A DNA stretch of 64,000 bases from Isoetes taiwanensis (GCA_021234155.1 JAJEKV010000020.1:9861172-9925171); one strand, 5' to 3'; counted from the stretch's first letter, positions 11,084 through 22,686 are shown. Numbers and translations are program-made. Notes: a model not told the origin generated them from the sequence alone.

Positions 11084-13455
11084 ATGGACGAGTCCATAAC
11101 CCTGGAAGTCAGCCTCAACACCAGTTTTGGTGAGAATGTTTGTCTTGACTCAGGCGCTTCATATGCATTCAAGATGCTGGAGTTCCTGCACACTGAAGCA
11201 GAATCGGAGGCCGAGGTGGAGTCCCCAAAGCCGACCGGGCAAGAAAAATCGGATGCAGGGCAGGAAAAATTGGATGTGGGGAAGAATACAGAGGTGGAGG
11301 TGATCCTGGGAATTTCTGTAGACGCTCAACTATTGGGTGATTTGAAAGGGGGTAAGGATGCAGCAAAGGGTCATGTCATAGACAACGAGCCAGAACCTGC
11401 TCAAGTGTTTTTCAGGTACCAAGAGGCCCCTGATTACAGTTACAATCAGCTGGCAAAGAGATGGAAGTGCTTAATTGAGGACTACACCAAAACTTACTCC
11501 AGGAAGGTTGAGTTTGAAAATCATAGGTTCAGAGTGCATGCATTGTATGATAGGTTTCGTGTTCCTGATGCGCCGAGGGGGGGATTCCAAATCGAATACT
11601 TTTGCCCAATGCAGAGCCCGCCAAAGCTAATGCCAATCAGCGGAAGAGGGGTTATGGGAAAATTTCTCGGGCCGTAAGCTTGATCCGATTATAAATATGC
11701 CCACAACGACCCGAAAATTGCAGAGGGCCGTGGAGAATGGTCGGAGTGGTGGCCGATGAGCAAATCGTAAATGGGTCTTCCGGATAAGAGCCAAAGGGAA
11801 GCTCTTCATTAATTTGCAAGTCCAGAGGAAGAAAGCAAGCGAATTGAAAAGCTAACAATTGCGAGATCGAGGACATAAAAGTCACCGGATCAGAACAACA
11901 CTAAAAATTTAATCTCTCGATGATGAGCTTTTGGCCTCCTCTAACCAAAGAACGGAGCAAAGGCAATTGGACGATGATGATGATATGAGCGAGGAGGTGG
12001 TCGGCCCGTAGGTCGCAGCAGAGGTAAGTTTTAGATCTCTTTACCCCTAAACTTGTGTTGCCAAAGGTACACGCCAAAAACTTCTTCCTCGAAAGGGCCT
12101 CAGACTCCAAAACCCCAAAACCCCCAGAATTCCCACCCGAATTCATGGCCCCTAACCGATCCTACTTGGCTTGGCTGAAGAAAATATTCCCAAGCCCAAA
12201 GAAGATTATCTTTGTATCATCTCAGATTCGGTTGATCCACATTTTCTAGATTCAGTTTATGACTACCAAAAAGTTGTTGATGCCGATCGATGGCAGTGTC
12301 CCTTCACTTTAAATTTCCCAAGGTAAGAAGAAGTCAGGAAAATGTCGAAGTTTTACATCCGTGAAGCCGAGGCCCTTAAGTTTATGACAATCCCTTCCGC
12401 CTCGAGGAAGTGGAGAGCATGTGGACTCGAATTGCATTGGTTTTTTATCTCCGTAGTTTTTAAGTTCTTAAGTTTCTTGAATTTGGGTTGATCATTGCAC
12501 TCAATTAGATTTGTACAGGATAATTTCAGACTCAACTCCTATCCAAAAGGTGCCATCATGTCTTCCTCGCATCCCACAGATTCGGGCCGTTTTGAGTGGA
12601 AGCAAGGTTTGGCAAAGGGGCTTATGAGATTTTGCCAAGCTCATCCCATGATAACCCGCTTGGTAGGGCATTGGAAGATCCGCAAAGACAATTCTACTAT
12701 ATTCCTGTCAATCTTTGGGTAAAGTCTTTGGCTTGATTAATTATATTTTAAATCTATTTTAATTGCCTTTCAATTTGCTATTTCTTAGTGGCCATTGGAG
12801 CCTTTTCATCTTGGTAACTGATGGCCTAGCGTGTGCTCGGTTTGGGAAGCCCTGCCCTTGCATCTTGCACCTTGATTCTTATGATCCCTTGCATGCATCT
12901 ACCCGAGAATTTGTCACACTGTAAGTATTCCTCTCTATCTCGAATTATTCAATCTTTTGCCTTATGATTTAAGCTAATTTGTTATTGATACTGCAGTATT
13001 CCTTCTGTGACGTGTTTAAGAGGTGGAGGCATGAGGAAAGTGCATTGCATAATGCACCCGTGATTCCATTAGAAACTCCCCCAACAAACACAATAATTTG
13101 GTGCGGTGTGTATGTCATAAATTATGTGAAGAAATTTGTTAGAGACATCAGTGGCAAGGAGGATAACGTGAGTCTCTTAGAGTTTATGTAATTTTGTTGT
13201 TTCTTTTTGTGTGTGCATGTTATCAGTTCATGGCTAAATGCATGTTTTAATGCAGGTTCTGATTAACTGTGATTGGTTCAAAAAAGAAGACATAGATTGC
13301 ATGAGGTCAGGCTACAAGATAATGCTCCAGAAACTGCACGATTGCTTGGCTGCAGGGAAGTCCACCTTTCACTTACCCCAGGGTGGCACGAGTGATAGTA
13401 GACCCCAGACCCGCTTGCCGGTTCATGGTCCTTGACATTTTGGTAAAAATCTGTG
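11084..13455 (+). pseudogene. C2H2 zinc-finger plus Ulp1 (C48) protease gene, element A copy, broken
   Basis: The gene begins after a 5'-UTR intron (GTAAGA donor at about 11000, TTGCAG acceptor ending at 11083), with ATGGACGAG at 11084. The N-terminal half is better kept than in element B: an acidic, Glu-rich stretch, then the zinc-finger region, where the second cysteine is lost (CLIEDYTKTYSRK). After about 11660 the frame is repeatedly broken. Later exons are recognisable by alignment to copy B: GHWSLFILV near 12790, the CDVFKRWRHEES exon from 13000, and the last exon 13256-13455. The catalytic-cysteine block has lost the codons around SDC (it reads ...IIWCGVYV). A protease is not expected. 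Ulp1 enzymes cleave SUMO precursors or conjugates (family knowledge). Confidence 0.8.
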
Positions 13456-13744
13456 AATGTGATAATCTAAAAACTTTTAATATGAATATTTTCTTGAACA
13501 CTTGAATGTGAATATTTTCTTGAAGACTTGAATGTGAATATTTTCAATGTGAACACTTGAACATTTGAATGTGATTTTGGCTTTTGAGTTAGTGTAATTG
13601 TATTCAATTGTATTGGTTTATAAAGTGCAATGGCTCAATGCTTGAAAGTTTAATGTTTCAAAGCTTATTAAAAGCAATACTTCAATGTTTCCAATATTCC
13701 AAGACATATTTCAATGGTTAAGGTCGGGCTATGATAAATATTTA

Positions 13745-14040
13745 TATTAACATATTCAATGTTGTGATCCCGGAGGATGGGATCACCAAGCAGGTGGTTG
13801 CGGGATCCCGGAGGAGGGGATCCCTTATGAATTATCCCGTGATCCCGGAGGAGGGGATCCCGAGGACTAATCCCGCTTTACCTTTCCATCGTGGTGATCC
13901 CGGAGGAGGGATCAACGATGAGGGAGGGACGGGATCCCGGAGGACTTTAATCCCGTTTTAAATCAAAATCGTGGTGATCCCGGAGGACGGATCACCAAGT
14001 GCGGGACGCCGAATCGGGAAGAGGAGGATCCCCGTGACAT
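13745..14040. repeat. Internal GATC palindrome array of element A
   Basis: Repeated TGATCCCGGAGGA(C/T)GGGATCAC and GGGATCCCGGAGGAGGGGATCC motifs, in the same style as the terminal arrays, lie between the 3' ends of the two convergent genes. The equivalent array in element B is 28085-28445, with shared flanks: ATTAACATRTTCAAT on the left, GGATCCCCGTGAC then TTTTATTAC and CCTATGGTCTAA on the right. It is therefore an ancestral internal part of the element. Confidence 0.85.
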
Positions 14041-14104
14041 TTTTTTATTACTTTTTTATCCTATGGTCTAAACTCTAAACATTAAACATTAAACTCTAGG
14101 TCCT

Positions 14105-14175
14105 AACTTATCCTATGCTAGGTAAGTTAGGTTTAATATTTACTTATCCTATGCTAGGTAAGTTAGGTTTAAACA
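14105..14175. repeat. Short tandem duplication in element A
   Basis: ACTTATCCTATGCTAGGTAA followed by GTTAGGTTTAA occurs twice in succession, about 36 bp apart. Confidence 0.85.
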
Positions 14176-14389
14176 TAGATATTGATAACATTAACAATAT
14201 TTATCAATAGGATAAGTAATTAGTAAATAGGTAAATATTGATTTATTTATACCTATTGTTTATAAGGACATAGGTAAACTCTAAACTTGACCCGAACAAT
14301 TAGCAAGACAATGAAGCTCATGAGTGGCTTCAAAAGGTGTCAATGAACATTAAACAACAACAAACTCACAATAGGTCCTCCATCTCAAC

Positions 14390-17200
14390 TTGCTTCCAAC
14401 TCTTCTTGGTTTCCTTGTCTTTCCTCTTCCCAATTTCTATCAGAGGCTTGAGCCTTGCCAAACTATTACCACACTCCTCTTCGACTGCATTAGTGGGGAT
14501 ACATGTTATGGTTCTGTAGAGAGTCCGGTAGCCAACATCATCCATTCTTTCAAGCCGCTGGGTCGAAGTTGTCTCATGAGTGAATCAATTGCAATTAGCA
14601 TGCTTGGATCTTTTTCTGCCCTTGACATCACTCTAGCAATTACTTCTTGTAAGGATCTCCTTGTCTTATCTCAGTTAATCCTTGTCTCCTTTTTGAGAGG
14701 GAGACTCCCAAGCTTACAATCTCAGCCACATCTTCATATGTGGTTTCCTCCCTATGAAAGGCCCCATGAAATAGATCCTCACATGGCCTCAAGTGGTCCA
14801 TGCCCCCACCAATTGTCCCATATTGGGATCCAAGCACCTGTAAAAGATCTTGATCCCTGTAGTTGCCCAAGATTTGCATGACCTTAACTTGGTTACATAA
14901 GTTGCCCTTGGCTCGGGGTGGATCCCACAAAGATGCCCAGCTTCTTGTGTGCCCCGCTCACAAAGTATGGTCCTTGCCCTAGAGTGCATTCACTTTGCAC
15001 TTCTGCCTCACCTTCTTCGAAGTTAGTGAATGTGACCTGTTCATCAGCAATCTTCCTTGCACCCAGTATGGCACACTGTACTATCTCTTCCTGGGAGGTG
15101 TTCACCACAAACCCTGCTTCCTTCATGGACCTAGATGACAAGATATTATGTACTTGCAAAATCAAAATAGGCTAGAGAAGATGATTAGAAGTTATACCTG
15201 ATGTATGCCATGTGTGTCTCCACGTTGTTGGTTAGAATGTAGAGCAGCCAATCAATCCTCCGCCCCTGAGTGCTCAGTTTTGAATGCCCAGCGCCTTTTC
15301 AAGGCACAATGCCATGCCTCTATGGCTGCATTAGTCTCTTAGTTGGAGTGAGGGTACATCCTTGTAGCCAATACCCATTGGCAAATGTTTTTGGTCCACT
15401 CCTTACTCATGTAAGCCGCCAACTTGGGGTATTGAGGATATACTTCCTCACTAAGTCTTCCAATTTCTTAGTTGCCTCCCTCCCCTTCGCCCCTATACTT
15501 CTTCACCGAGACATTGTCCCCTAGAGGACCTTCTGTCGTCCTGTACATAATGTAACCAAGTTCCTTGAACAGATCGCTACGTGCCACCTTGTTCTTGATG
15601 TTCTTCGCAACCACTTGATCCAAGCCCTCCTCACGTGCCATATGCAAATTTGCACGGCACACTAAAAAAAACCTATGCAAATAATCAATGTTAGTACATA
15701 TGGAATGCTTCCAAGGATTAGAGTTTGACAAGTTACTTTTTTTTCACCGCCTTTATCTCAACATGGGCATCATCTCAGAATGATGAAGAAGGTTGCCAAT
15801 CAGATCATCTTGGCATAAGGATTCCTTTAGTGCTTGCATCCACTTTGTTATAGCTCCACTCTTTTGAGAATTGGTATTAACGTAAGCCAATGGTAAACCA
15901 TTGGAATACTCATCAAAGGCTTATAAGTGTGAAAAGATAACCCCATTAAAACCATACACAATAATCAAATCAACTCAATGTACGAGGAGCACACACAATA
16001 ATAGTTGAGGAAGAACCGCGACCTCTTGTCGCTTGTTTTGAAAGTAGAGTCCATGCAAATGGCTCGTTTTACCAAATCTCAACATGGACTCCCTTTGATT
16101 GAGTCATAACTCCTAATTGAAACAAGTCTCCCTTGCTCATACATGAACACAGAATCTTGGTGTTGTTGAACCCACATGTCAATGCTAGTGGGAAGATCTT
16201 CATGTAGCTTCCATGTGTACTTAACAACTCCCTTTTCAATATTGTACACGCCCCAATTTTTAACACATTATCCCTACACATGCTTTCCTGTCCATTCACT
16301 TCAAGTCTCAACCTCCACCTCTCTTCATGCATGTTCATGACACTACGCATGTGTGCCATTGGACAAGCTTCTCTCTTACCCATTCCCTCAATTCTTGTGA
16401 GATCCAGGGTGCTAGCTTGAACTTAATTCCAGAGGATGGGTCAATGGACCTACCATGGCAGGGCAAACCTTGGATATTCTTGTGATCAAACCCATAATAA
16501 GTGATATGTGAAAATTATGGAAGGAAATAGAGTTGCCTCGATTGTGAAATGGCACCGCAGCCCCTACGTGATGCCCTCTCCCCTCTCAACCCTTTTCCTA
16601 TGTGTGCTCCTAAGTGGACGGGTCTATCCTCAACCACATGAGTGTTTGTTGCCTTGTCTTGAGGTCCATATGAACACCAATATCTGTATTGTGCATTACA
16701 AGTTAGTTTTGATCTAGTAGGTGTAATCCTAATGACAAGCACATCAAATGACTTAAAAAAGCAAGAATTATAATCAAACACATAACCTATTGGATCTTGG
16801 ACTCATGATTTAAAACACAAACACATGAATCAAACCAATACCTCTTCAACGCCATATAGGAATCCTTGTAGGGTTTTTAACACTCTCTCGTGCAATCAAC
16901 TCCTTAGATAGAAATTGGCGTGTGCTTCACAATTCCTCTGCTCCCCAAGAACCAAATCTTGGACCCTGGTCTGTATGGATGTAGCAAGTCCAAACAAGCA
17001 TCCGCCACCCCCTTGAATATCGTGCAAACCGATGCTCTTTCAGATACCAATGTAAGTTGTCATGATCAAACAGGCTATTTGGAAGTGATTCGGACTGTAT
17101 TTCAGCCCTAAGCTAAAAAAAAAAACATTAAATACCAAATGACAATGCTTGTTTACAGCCCTTGAAGATTGCTATGAATGAAAAAGGAATACTTACCTCT
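14390..17200 (-). pseudogene. SWIM-type MULE transposase, broken
   Basis: Reading the minus strand in shifting frames gives the expected order of a plant MULE transposase. First comes CMDSTFKTS (first catalytic Asp, about 16040-16060), then FDEYSNGLPLAYVNTNS and ITKWMQALKE (about 15820-15925), then DDAHVEIKAV (second Asp, about 15745-15775). Next are a VCRANLHM helix region (about 15640-15660), TNAAIEAWHCALKRR (about 15290-15335), and a SWIM-like Cys/His region with KGNLCNQVKVMQ (about 14860-14905). A 5' exon/intron junction is visible at about 17110-17197 (donor GAAGAG|GTAAGT, acceptor TTTAG|GGCTG on the minus strand). At least five frameshifts or stops interrupt it. The enzyme would catalyse cut-and-paste of the element by DDE chemistry (family knowledge). 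It converges on the Ulp1-like gene. Confidence 0.85.
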
Positions 17201-17479
17201 TCTCTCTTCTCTCCCATTGGCCCATAGCCGCATGTACTACAATACCGTGATTCGCTCCTCCTCCATGCCTCGCCTACATCGACATCAACACGCATGTGGG
17301 AAGAACCACACTCGTGATGGTGATCCCGAGGGTGGTCTAATAACGCCCACGCAGCTTTTCATTCTATTGGTTTGTCCGCGGCATGGGCTGGCAAATTCAA
17401 ACTTTGACCACCTCGCTTAGTCCACGCCATCTATCCCCACGGGCCCAAACGTTTCATATAATCGCCCCTAATCATTGTG

Positions 17480-18205
17480 TGCAAATGACGCAGATCCCCG
17501 AGGATGGGATCACTCGACGGATAGAAGGCCCGGCCGCTATCGCCCACGGGCGAAAGTGATCCCCGAGGAGGGGATCCACGCCCGGTGCCGGGATCCTCGA
17601 GACGGGATTGCCTCTACGGAGGCCGCCATTATCGCCTACACGGGTGATCCCCAGGAGGGGATCCACATCCGTGGTGCCGGGATCCCTGAGGGACGGATCG
17701 CCGGGCCGATAGGGGCCGCCCAAGTATCACCACGCCGGTGATCCCGAGGAGGGGATCCACATCCGGTGTCGGGATCCCGAGGAGGCGACACTCCTAAGGA
17801 TAGCGCCCCGCCTATCGCCCACCGCCGGTGATCCCCGGGCGAGTGGGATCCACGCCCGGTGCCGGGGATCCCTGAGGAGGGGATCACCTTGGCGGATAGC
17901 CGCCCCACGACATCAGCCACGGGCGGGGATCCCGGAGGAGGGGATCCATCGCGGCTCATGCCCGGATCCCGGAGGGCGATCATCACGGGCGATAACGCCC
18001 GGCCGCTAACGTACCAACCGACCGGTGGGGATCCCGAGGAGGGGATCGCCTCGGATGATGATCCCGAGGCTGGGTTTGGACTACGGGGACCGAGCCCCAA
18101 CGCGGCATGTGCCGTGATGACCGTATCGGGGTCTTTCAACGACCTCGCCCGGTGAGCGGTCGGGATTTTTATTTCCAGATCACCAATCAAAGGTAAATAT
18201 ATCCC
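17480..18205 (-). repeat. Right terminal array of element A
   Basis: Six to seven units containing GATCCCGAGGAGGGGATCC with CGGATAGCGCCC-type linkers run in the opposite orientation to the left arm. They end in CCAGATCACCAATCAAAGGTA then AATATATCCCC, the inverted counterpart of the left terminus. Long open frames on both strands across 17640-18520 are products of the GC-rich repeat, not genes. Confidence 0.8.
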
Positions 18206-18228
18206 CGAACGCCGACATACGTTTACTA

Positions 18229-19045
18229 GGCTCGGGATACTTACCTTGATTCGTGATCCCGAGATAAATATCGCATCCCCCGATCCCGGTCGCTCGACGT
18301 GGGCTGGGTCCGTTGGGGAGACCGCTCGTGGGTCTGGCGACACGCCACGCCGCCCGACCATTCGACTTCGCCCAAACTCCGTCTATCGGCTGCCGTCCGG
18401 CCTGAGATCCCGCCTCCCGGGATCATCCACGGGATCCCTCCCCTCCCGATCCCCACCTGCCGGCCGCTGGCTGTTAACGGCGACGCTATCCCACAAATCC
18501 CTCCTCCGGGATCCCGCACCGGACCTTGGATCCCCTCCTCGGGATCACCCAGTAGTATTGATAACGGCGGACGCTTATTCCGCCGAGGTGATCCCCTCCT
18601 CCCGGGATCTTCGCACCCGTGACGCTTTATCCTCCTCCTCGATCACCCGCTGGCGGATAACGGCGTAACTTATCCGCCGAGGTGATCCCGCCCTCGATCA
18701 TCGGCGCCTTGACGGATCCCCTTTTCCGTGATCACTCGCAGGCTGATAACGCATGACGCTTATCCGCCGAGGTGATCCTCTCCTCGATCCCATCGGGTGA
18801 CATGGATCCCGGACTTGATCCCGTGTTTCAGGCCGCGGGCCGCTATTTACGGGCGCTATCCGGGCCGTGGTGATCCCCTTCCAGATCACCCTGGCCCCGG
18901 TGAGGATCCCGCCCTTCGATCATCCGCCTGCGTAATGAGGTGGAGAGCGCCGACGCGGGAGGCGGAGTTATTCCGCGATGCACTCCCGAGCCGGGTTTGT
19001 CGTCACCGTTAGATCCGGGTGATTTTATACCGCCCTCCCGATCCT
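18229..19045 (+). repeat. Left terminal array of element B
   Basis: It has the same organisation as 9682-10745: terminus, TTGATTCGTGATCCCGAGAT, then units with CTTATCCGCCGAGGTGATCC and CCTCCTCGGGATC, ending with CCGTTAGATCCGGGTGATTT. Together with the right array of A it forms a head-to-head inverted structure centred near 18215. Confidence 0.8.
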
Positions 19046-19390
19046 TAAGCAGCAAGCACCTTTAATTTTATAATTAAATTCGGACAGCCATTAATGATGC
19101 GTACATGGCCAATCCCACCGCCACGTGCGCTTGAGGGATACCGAGGATCGCAGAGCACTCCGCCGATGTCGAAGAGTCCAAGTTCCGCGAGAACTCCCCG
19201 CGGGCGCCCCGATTCCTCGCGGTACAGTGTTTTTTGTCGGGTGGACGGGCACCCGTTAGCACCGGCGGAACTTGTTTACCTCCCTCAGATTAACGTAATT
19301 ACGAGGTAAATTCAACCCTTTCACTCTGTTTTATCAAGTTTTTACTATTTCCTACTATTCTTTACTAAATCTTTTATTGTGGTTTGCCGG

Positions 19391-21738
19391 ATGGACGAGT
19401 CCATAACCCCGGAAGTCAGCCTCAACACCGCCGTAATCTTTGTCTTGACTCAGCGCCGCTTCATATCAGTCCGCATTCGAGTTCCTCAAGACCGAAGCGA
19501 ATCGATGCCGAGATGGAGTCCCCAAAGCCGCCGTGGCAAAAAATCGGATGTAGGGGTGGAAAATCGGGCGGTGGGGAAGAATCCAGGTGGAGGTGAAAGA
19601 ACGAGTTTTCGTGGGACGCCAACCGGGCGACATTTGAATGAGGAAGGGTAGCAAAGGAGGGTCAGTCATAGACAACGAGCCCGATTAAAGCATTGAGAAC
19701 CAAGAGGCCCCCGACATGCTTACGCATCACCGGCAAAAAGAGATGGAAGTGCTTAATTGATGACTGCACCAAAACTTACTCCAGGAAGGTTGAGCTCAAA
19801 AATCACAGGATTCGAGTGCATGCCTTGTATGATAGGTTTCGGGTTCCTGATGCGCCGAGGGGGAGGATTCCAAATCGAATTCATTTGCCCAATGCCGAGC
19901 CCCCCAAGACGAATGCCAATCAGTGGAAGAGGAGTTATGCGAAGATTTCTGTGGCTAGAAGCATGGATCCAGACTATAAATATGCCCACAACCTGACCCG
20001 AAAATTGCAGAGGGCCAGGAGAAATGCTGGAGTGGTGGCCGATGAGCAAATTGAAATGGGTCTTCTCGATAAGAGCCAAAGAGAAGCCTTCATTAATTTA
20101 CAGGTCCAGTGGAAGAAAGCAAGTGAATTGGAAAGCCAACAATTGCAGATCGAGGAGATAAAGGCACGGATCAGGAAGAGCACCAAAAATTTAATCTCTG
20201 ATGATGAGCTTTGGCCTCCACTAACCAAAGAGCAGGAGCAAAGTTAATTGGACGCTGATGATGTGAGCGAGGAGGTGGCTGCAGCAGCAGGTAAGTATTC
20301 GTCCCCTTTGCCTAAACCTGTGTTGCCAAAGCCAGGCCCAAAAAATTCTCGGAGGCATCGTGCAGACCCAAAACCCCCAAAACCTCCTCCTAAATCCACT
20401 GAATTCATGGCCCCTAACCGGATCCTGCTGGAAACTGAGCTCGAAGATAATATTCCCAAGCCCAGCAAGATTATGCTGTATCATCTGTACTCTGTCGATT
20501 CACATTTTCTAGATTCTGTTTTGGACTACCAAAGAGGTGTTGATGCCGATCGATGGCAGTACCCCTTCACATTAAATTTCCCTGTTGTGGTTGAGAGCCC
20601 CTTCATCAAGGTCGGCAACAAGTCAGCAAATGTCGAGTTTTATATCCAAGAAGCCGAGGCCCTTAAATTTATGACAATCCCTTCTGGCCTCGGGGATCTG
20701 GAGAGCGATGTGGACTCGGATTGCATTGGTTCTTATCTCCTGTAAGTTTTTAAGTTCTAAAGTTTCTTCAATTTCAGTTTTTCATTGCACTCAATTGCTC
20801 AATTGGTTGTACAGGGTAATTCTGCACTCAATTCCTATCCAGAAAAGGTGCCATCATGTCTTCCTGCATCCTGCTGCATTCGGGCTGTTCTTGAGTGGAA
20901 GCAAGTCCGGGTTGGCAGGGGCTTATGAGCAGTTTGCCAAGCTCATCCCTGACAACCCGTTTGATAGGGCACGGTGGAAGATCCAGACAACACAATTCTA
21001 TTATATTCCTGTCAATGCTGGGTAAACTCTGATCACTTGATTATTTATGTTTTAAATCTATTTTAATTGCCTTTCAATTTGCTATTTCTTAGTGGCCATT
21101 GGAGCCTTTTCATCTTAGTGACTAATGGCCTGGCGTGTGCTCGGCTTGGAAAGCCCTGCCCTTGCATTCTGCACCTTGATTCATATGATCCCTTGCATGC
21201 ATCTACCCGAGAATTTGTCACACTGTAAGTATTCCTCTCTATCTCGAATTATTTAATCTTTTGCATTATGATTTAAGCTAATTTCTTATTGATACTTGCA
21301 GATTCCTCACATACGTGTTTAAGAGGTGGAGGCATGAGGAAAGTGCATTGCATAATGCACCCTGCATTCCATTAGAAACTCCCCAACAGCACAATAATTC
21401 GGACTGTGGTGTGATGTCATAAATTATGTGAAGAAATTTGTTAAAGACATCAATGGCAAGGAGGATAATGTGAGTCTTTGAGTTTATGTTTGTTGTTTCT
21501 TTTTTTTGTGTGCAATTTTTCAGTTCATGGCTAAATTCATGTTTTAATGCAGGTTCTGATTAACCGTGATTGGTTCAAAAAAGAAGACATAGATTGCATG
21601 AGGTCAGGCTTCAAGATAATGCTCCAGAAACTACACGATTGCTTGGCTGCAGGGAAGTCCACCTTTTACTTACCCCAGATAGTAGACCCCAGACCCGCTT
21701 GCTGGTACATGGTCCTTGACATTCTGGTAAAGATCTAA
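19391..21738 (+). pseudogene. C2H2 zinc-finger plus Ulp1 (C48) protease gene, element B copy, nearly complete
   Basis: The exon chain visible from GT/AG junctions is 19391-20741, 20815-21021, 21093-21224, 21302-21469 and 21553-21738. The domains in order are a C2H2 finger (KCLIDDCTKTYSRK then NHRIRVH, spacing C-x4-C-x12-H-x4-H, about 19745-19825), a charged helical stretch (ELESQQLQIEEIKARIRK), a Pro/Lys-rich linker, then the Ulp1 fold. The Ulp1 residues seen are GHWSLFILV (His), ILHLDSYD (Asp), TPQQHNNSDCGV (Gln and Cys). Lesions: exon 1 is frameshifted before about 19690; CAA has become TAA at 20245-20247; the 5'-UTR intron acceptor reads TTGCCGG where A has TTGCAG; and one base is missing after DCGV. 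A recently dead deSUMOylase-like gene is the best reading. Confidence 0.85.
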
Positions 21739-22430
21739 AAATTTGTGAATGTGAATATCTCAAAACTTTGAATGTGAATATTTTCTTGAATGTGAATATC
21801 TGGAACACTTGAATGTAATTCTCTGGAATGTGAATATCTTCTTCAAGACTTCAATGTCAACACTGGAACACTTGAATGTAATTTTGGCTTTTGAGTTAGT
21901 GTAATTTTATTGTTTTATGACAGTGCAATGGCTCAATGCACCAAATGTTTCAAAGCTTCCACCATAGTTTCAACACCAAAGTTTATTACTTCCACTGTTC
22001 CAAGACATATTTCAATGGTTAATAATATATTCATAATTTCAATGGTCGGCCTATCTTCTTTATTAAAAAGGTATGGCTTTGATTTCCGTGCAGGAATGCC
22101 GCATGTGCAGACGCATGCGGCGTTCCATTTTCCGCTTGCGGGTTGTTGCGAGTCGTATGCATCTCTCTCATTTGATGCGTATATTGCAAGCTCTGTTGTC
22201 GAAGTCGGCCGATGGAGACGGAGGGAATGCACTAGAAGAAAGCTCATCCTCCTGTTTGATTTTCACATGGAACTCATCTGACTATTTCGAAATGGACCTT
22301 TTTGGTCTGGCTATGGCGCATAGACAATTTTTATCAAGAGCCCTGCCCCTCTTTCGTTCCATTCTGTGCAGCTATGGCAGAGCTGCTAGATCGGCGCCAC
22401 AGTGGAAATGATTTGATTTACAGTTTGCCA

Positions 22431-22492
22431 GAAGTTATTGGAGCTATTTACAGTTTGACGGAAGTTATTGGAGCTCAAAACCGAGCCTTTAA
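22431..22492. repeat. 31-bp tandem duplication inside the Helitron
   Basis: ATTTACAGTTTGCCAGAAGT then TATTGGAGCT is immediately repeated with two substitutions (TTTGACGGAAG). Confidence 0.85.
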
Positions 22493-22569
22493 GTTTAGTA
22501 TCTCCTTTTTCATTCAGCTATGCAACAAGGTCGATCTGCATCTGCTTGACTATTTAAGGGTTTTTTCAG

Positions 22570-22686
22570 CTACAGAAAAGCAAGGAACATCTGGAGACAT
22601 GCATCCGTAGCTTATTGTCGCCAATGCATGAAGATGATGCTGAGGTTATACAGGAAGTTCACTTCAAAACAAAATTCTTGAAAGAG
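22570..22686 (+). pseudogene. Exon-like fragment in the Helitron, possibly captured host gene
   Basis: A TTTTTTCAG acceptor precedes an uninterrupted frame reading LQKSKEHLETCIRSLLSPMH then EDDAEVIQEV and HFKTKFLKE, followed by GTGATC. The acidic and basic patterning looks like real coding sequence rather than chance. A second open piece at about 23100-23242 (LAEENFKACGAAYAALCSAL) and a third at about 23764-23862 (YLDYFLDPANIRIANSE) could belong to the same or other captured genes. I do not recognise the parent protein. Confidence 0.4.

Larger units (their letters stand above)
9682..18205 (+). mobile_element. Element A: Mutator-like transposon with convergent Ulp1-like and MULE transposase genes
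   Basis: The left terminus (GGCTCAGGATACATTTACCC...) and the reverse complement of the right terminus near 18205 (GGGGATATATTTACCTTTGA...) match. Both lead into GC-rich arrays of GATC-centred near-palindromes. Between them lie a plus-strand Ulp1-like gene (11084-13455), an internal GATC array (13745-14040) and a minus-strand SWIM-type MULE transposase (14390-17200). MULEs that carry Ulp1 protease genes are known in plants (Kaonashi-type), so the content fits. Both genes are broken by frameshifts and stops, so A is a dead copy. The exact first base is uncertain: the related terminus at 34137 extends six more bases and would read CACTAG. A possible degenerate target duplication (ACATATG left, ACATACG right) is suggestive only. 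Confidence 0.8.

Noticed and set aside
17636-18668. Long open frames on both strands (up to 241 codons)
   Set aside because: They lie inside GC-rich palindromic arrays, are open in several frames at once and consist of repetitive Gly/Pro/Ser/Asp/Arg. They follow from composition and repeat structure.
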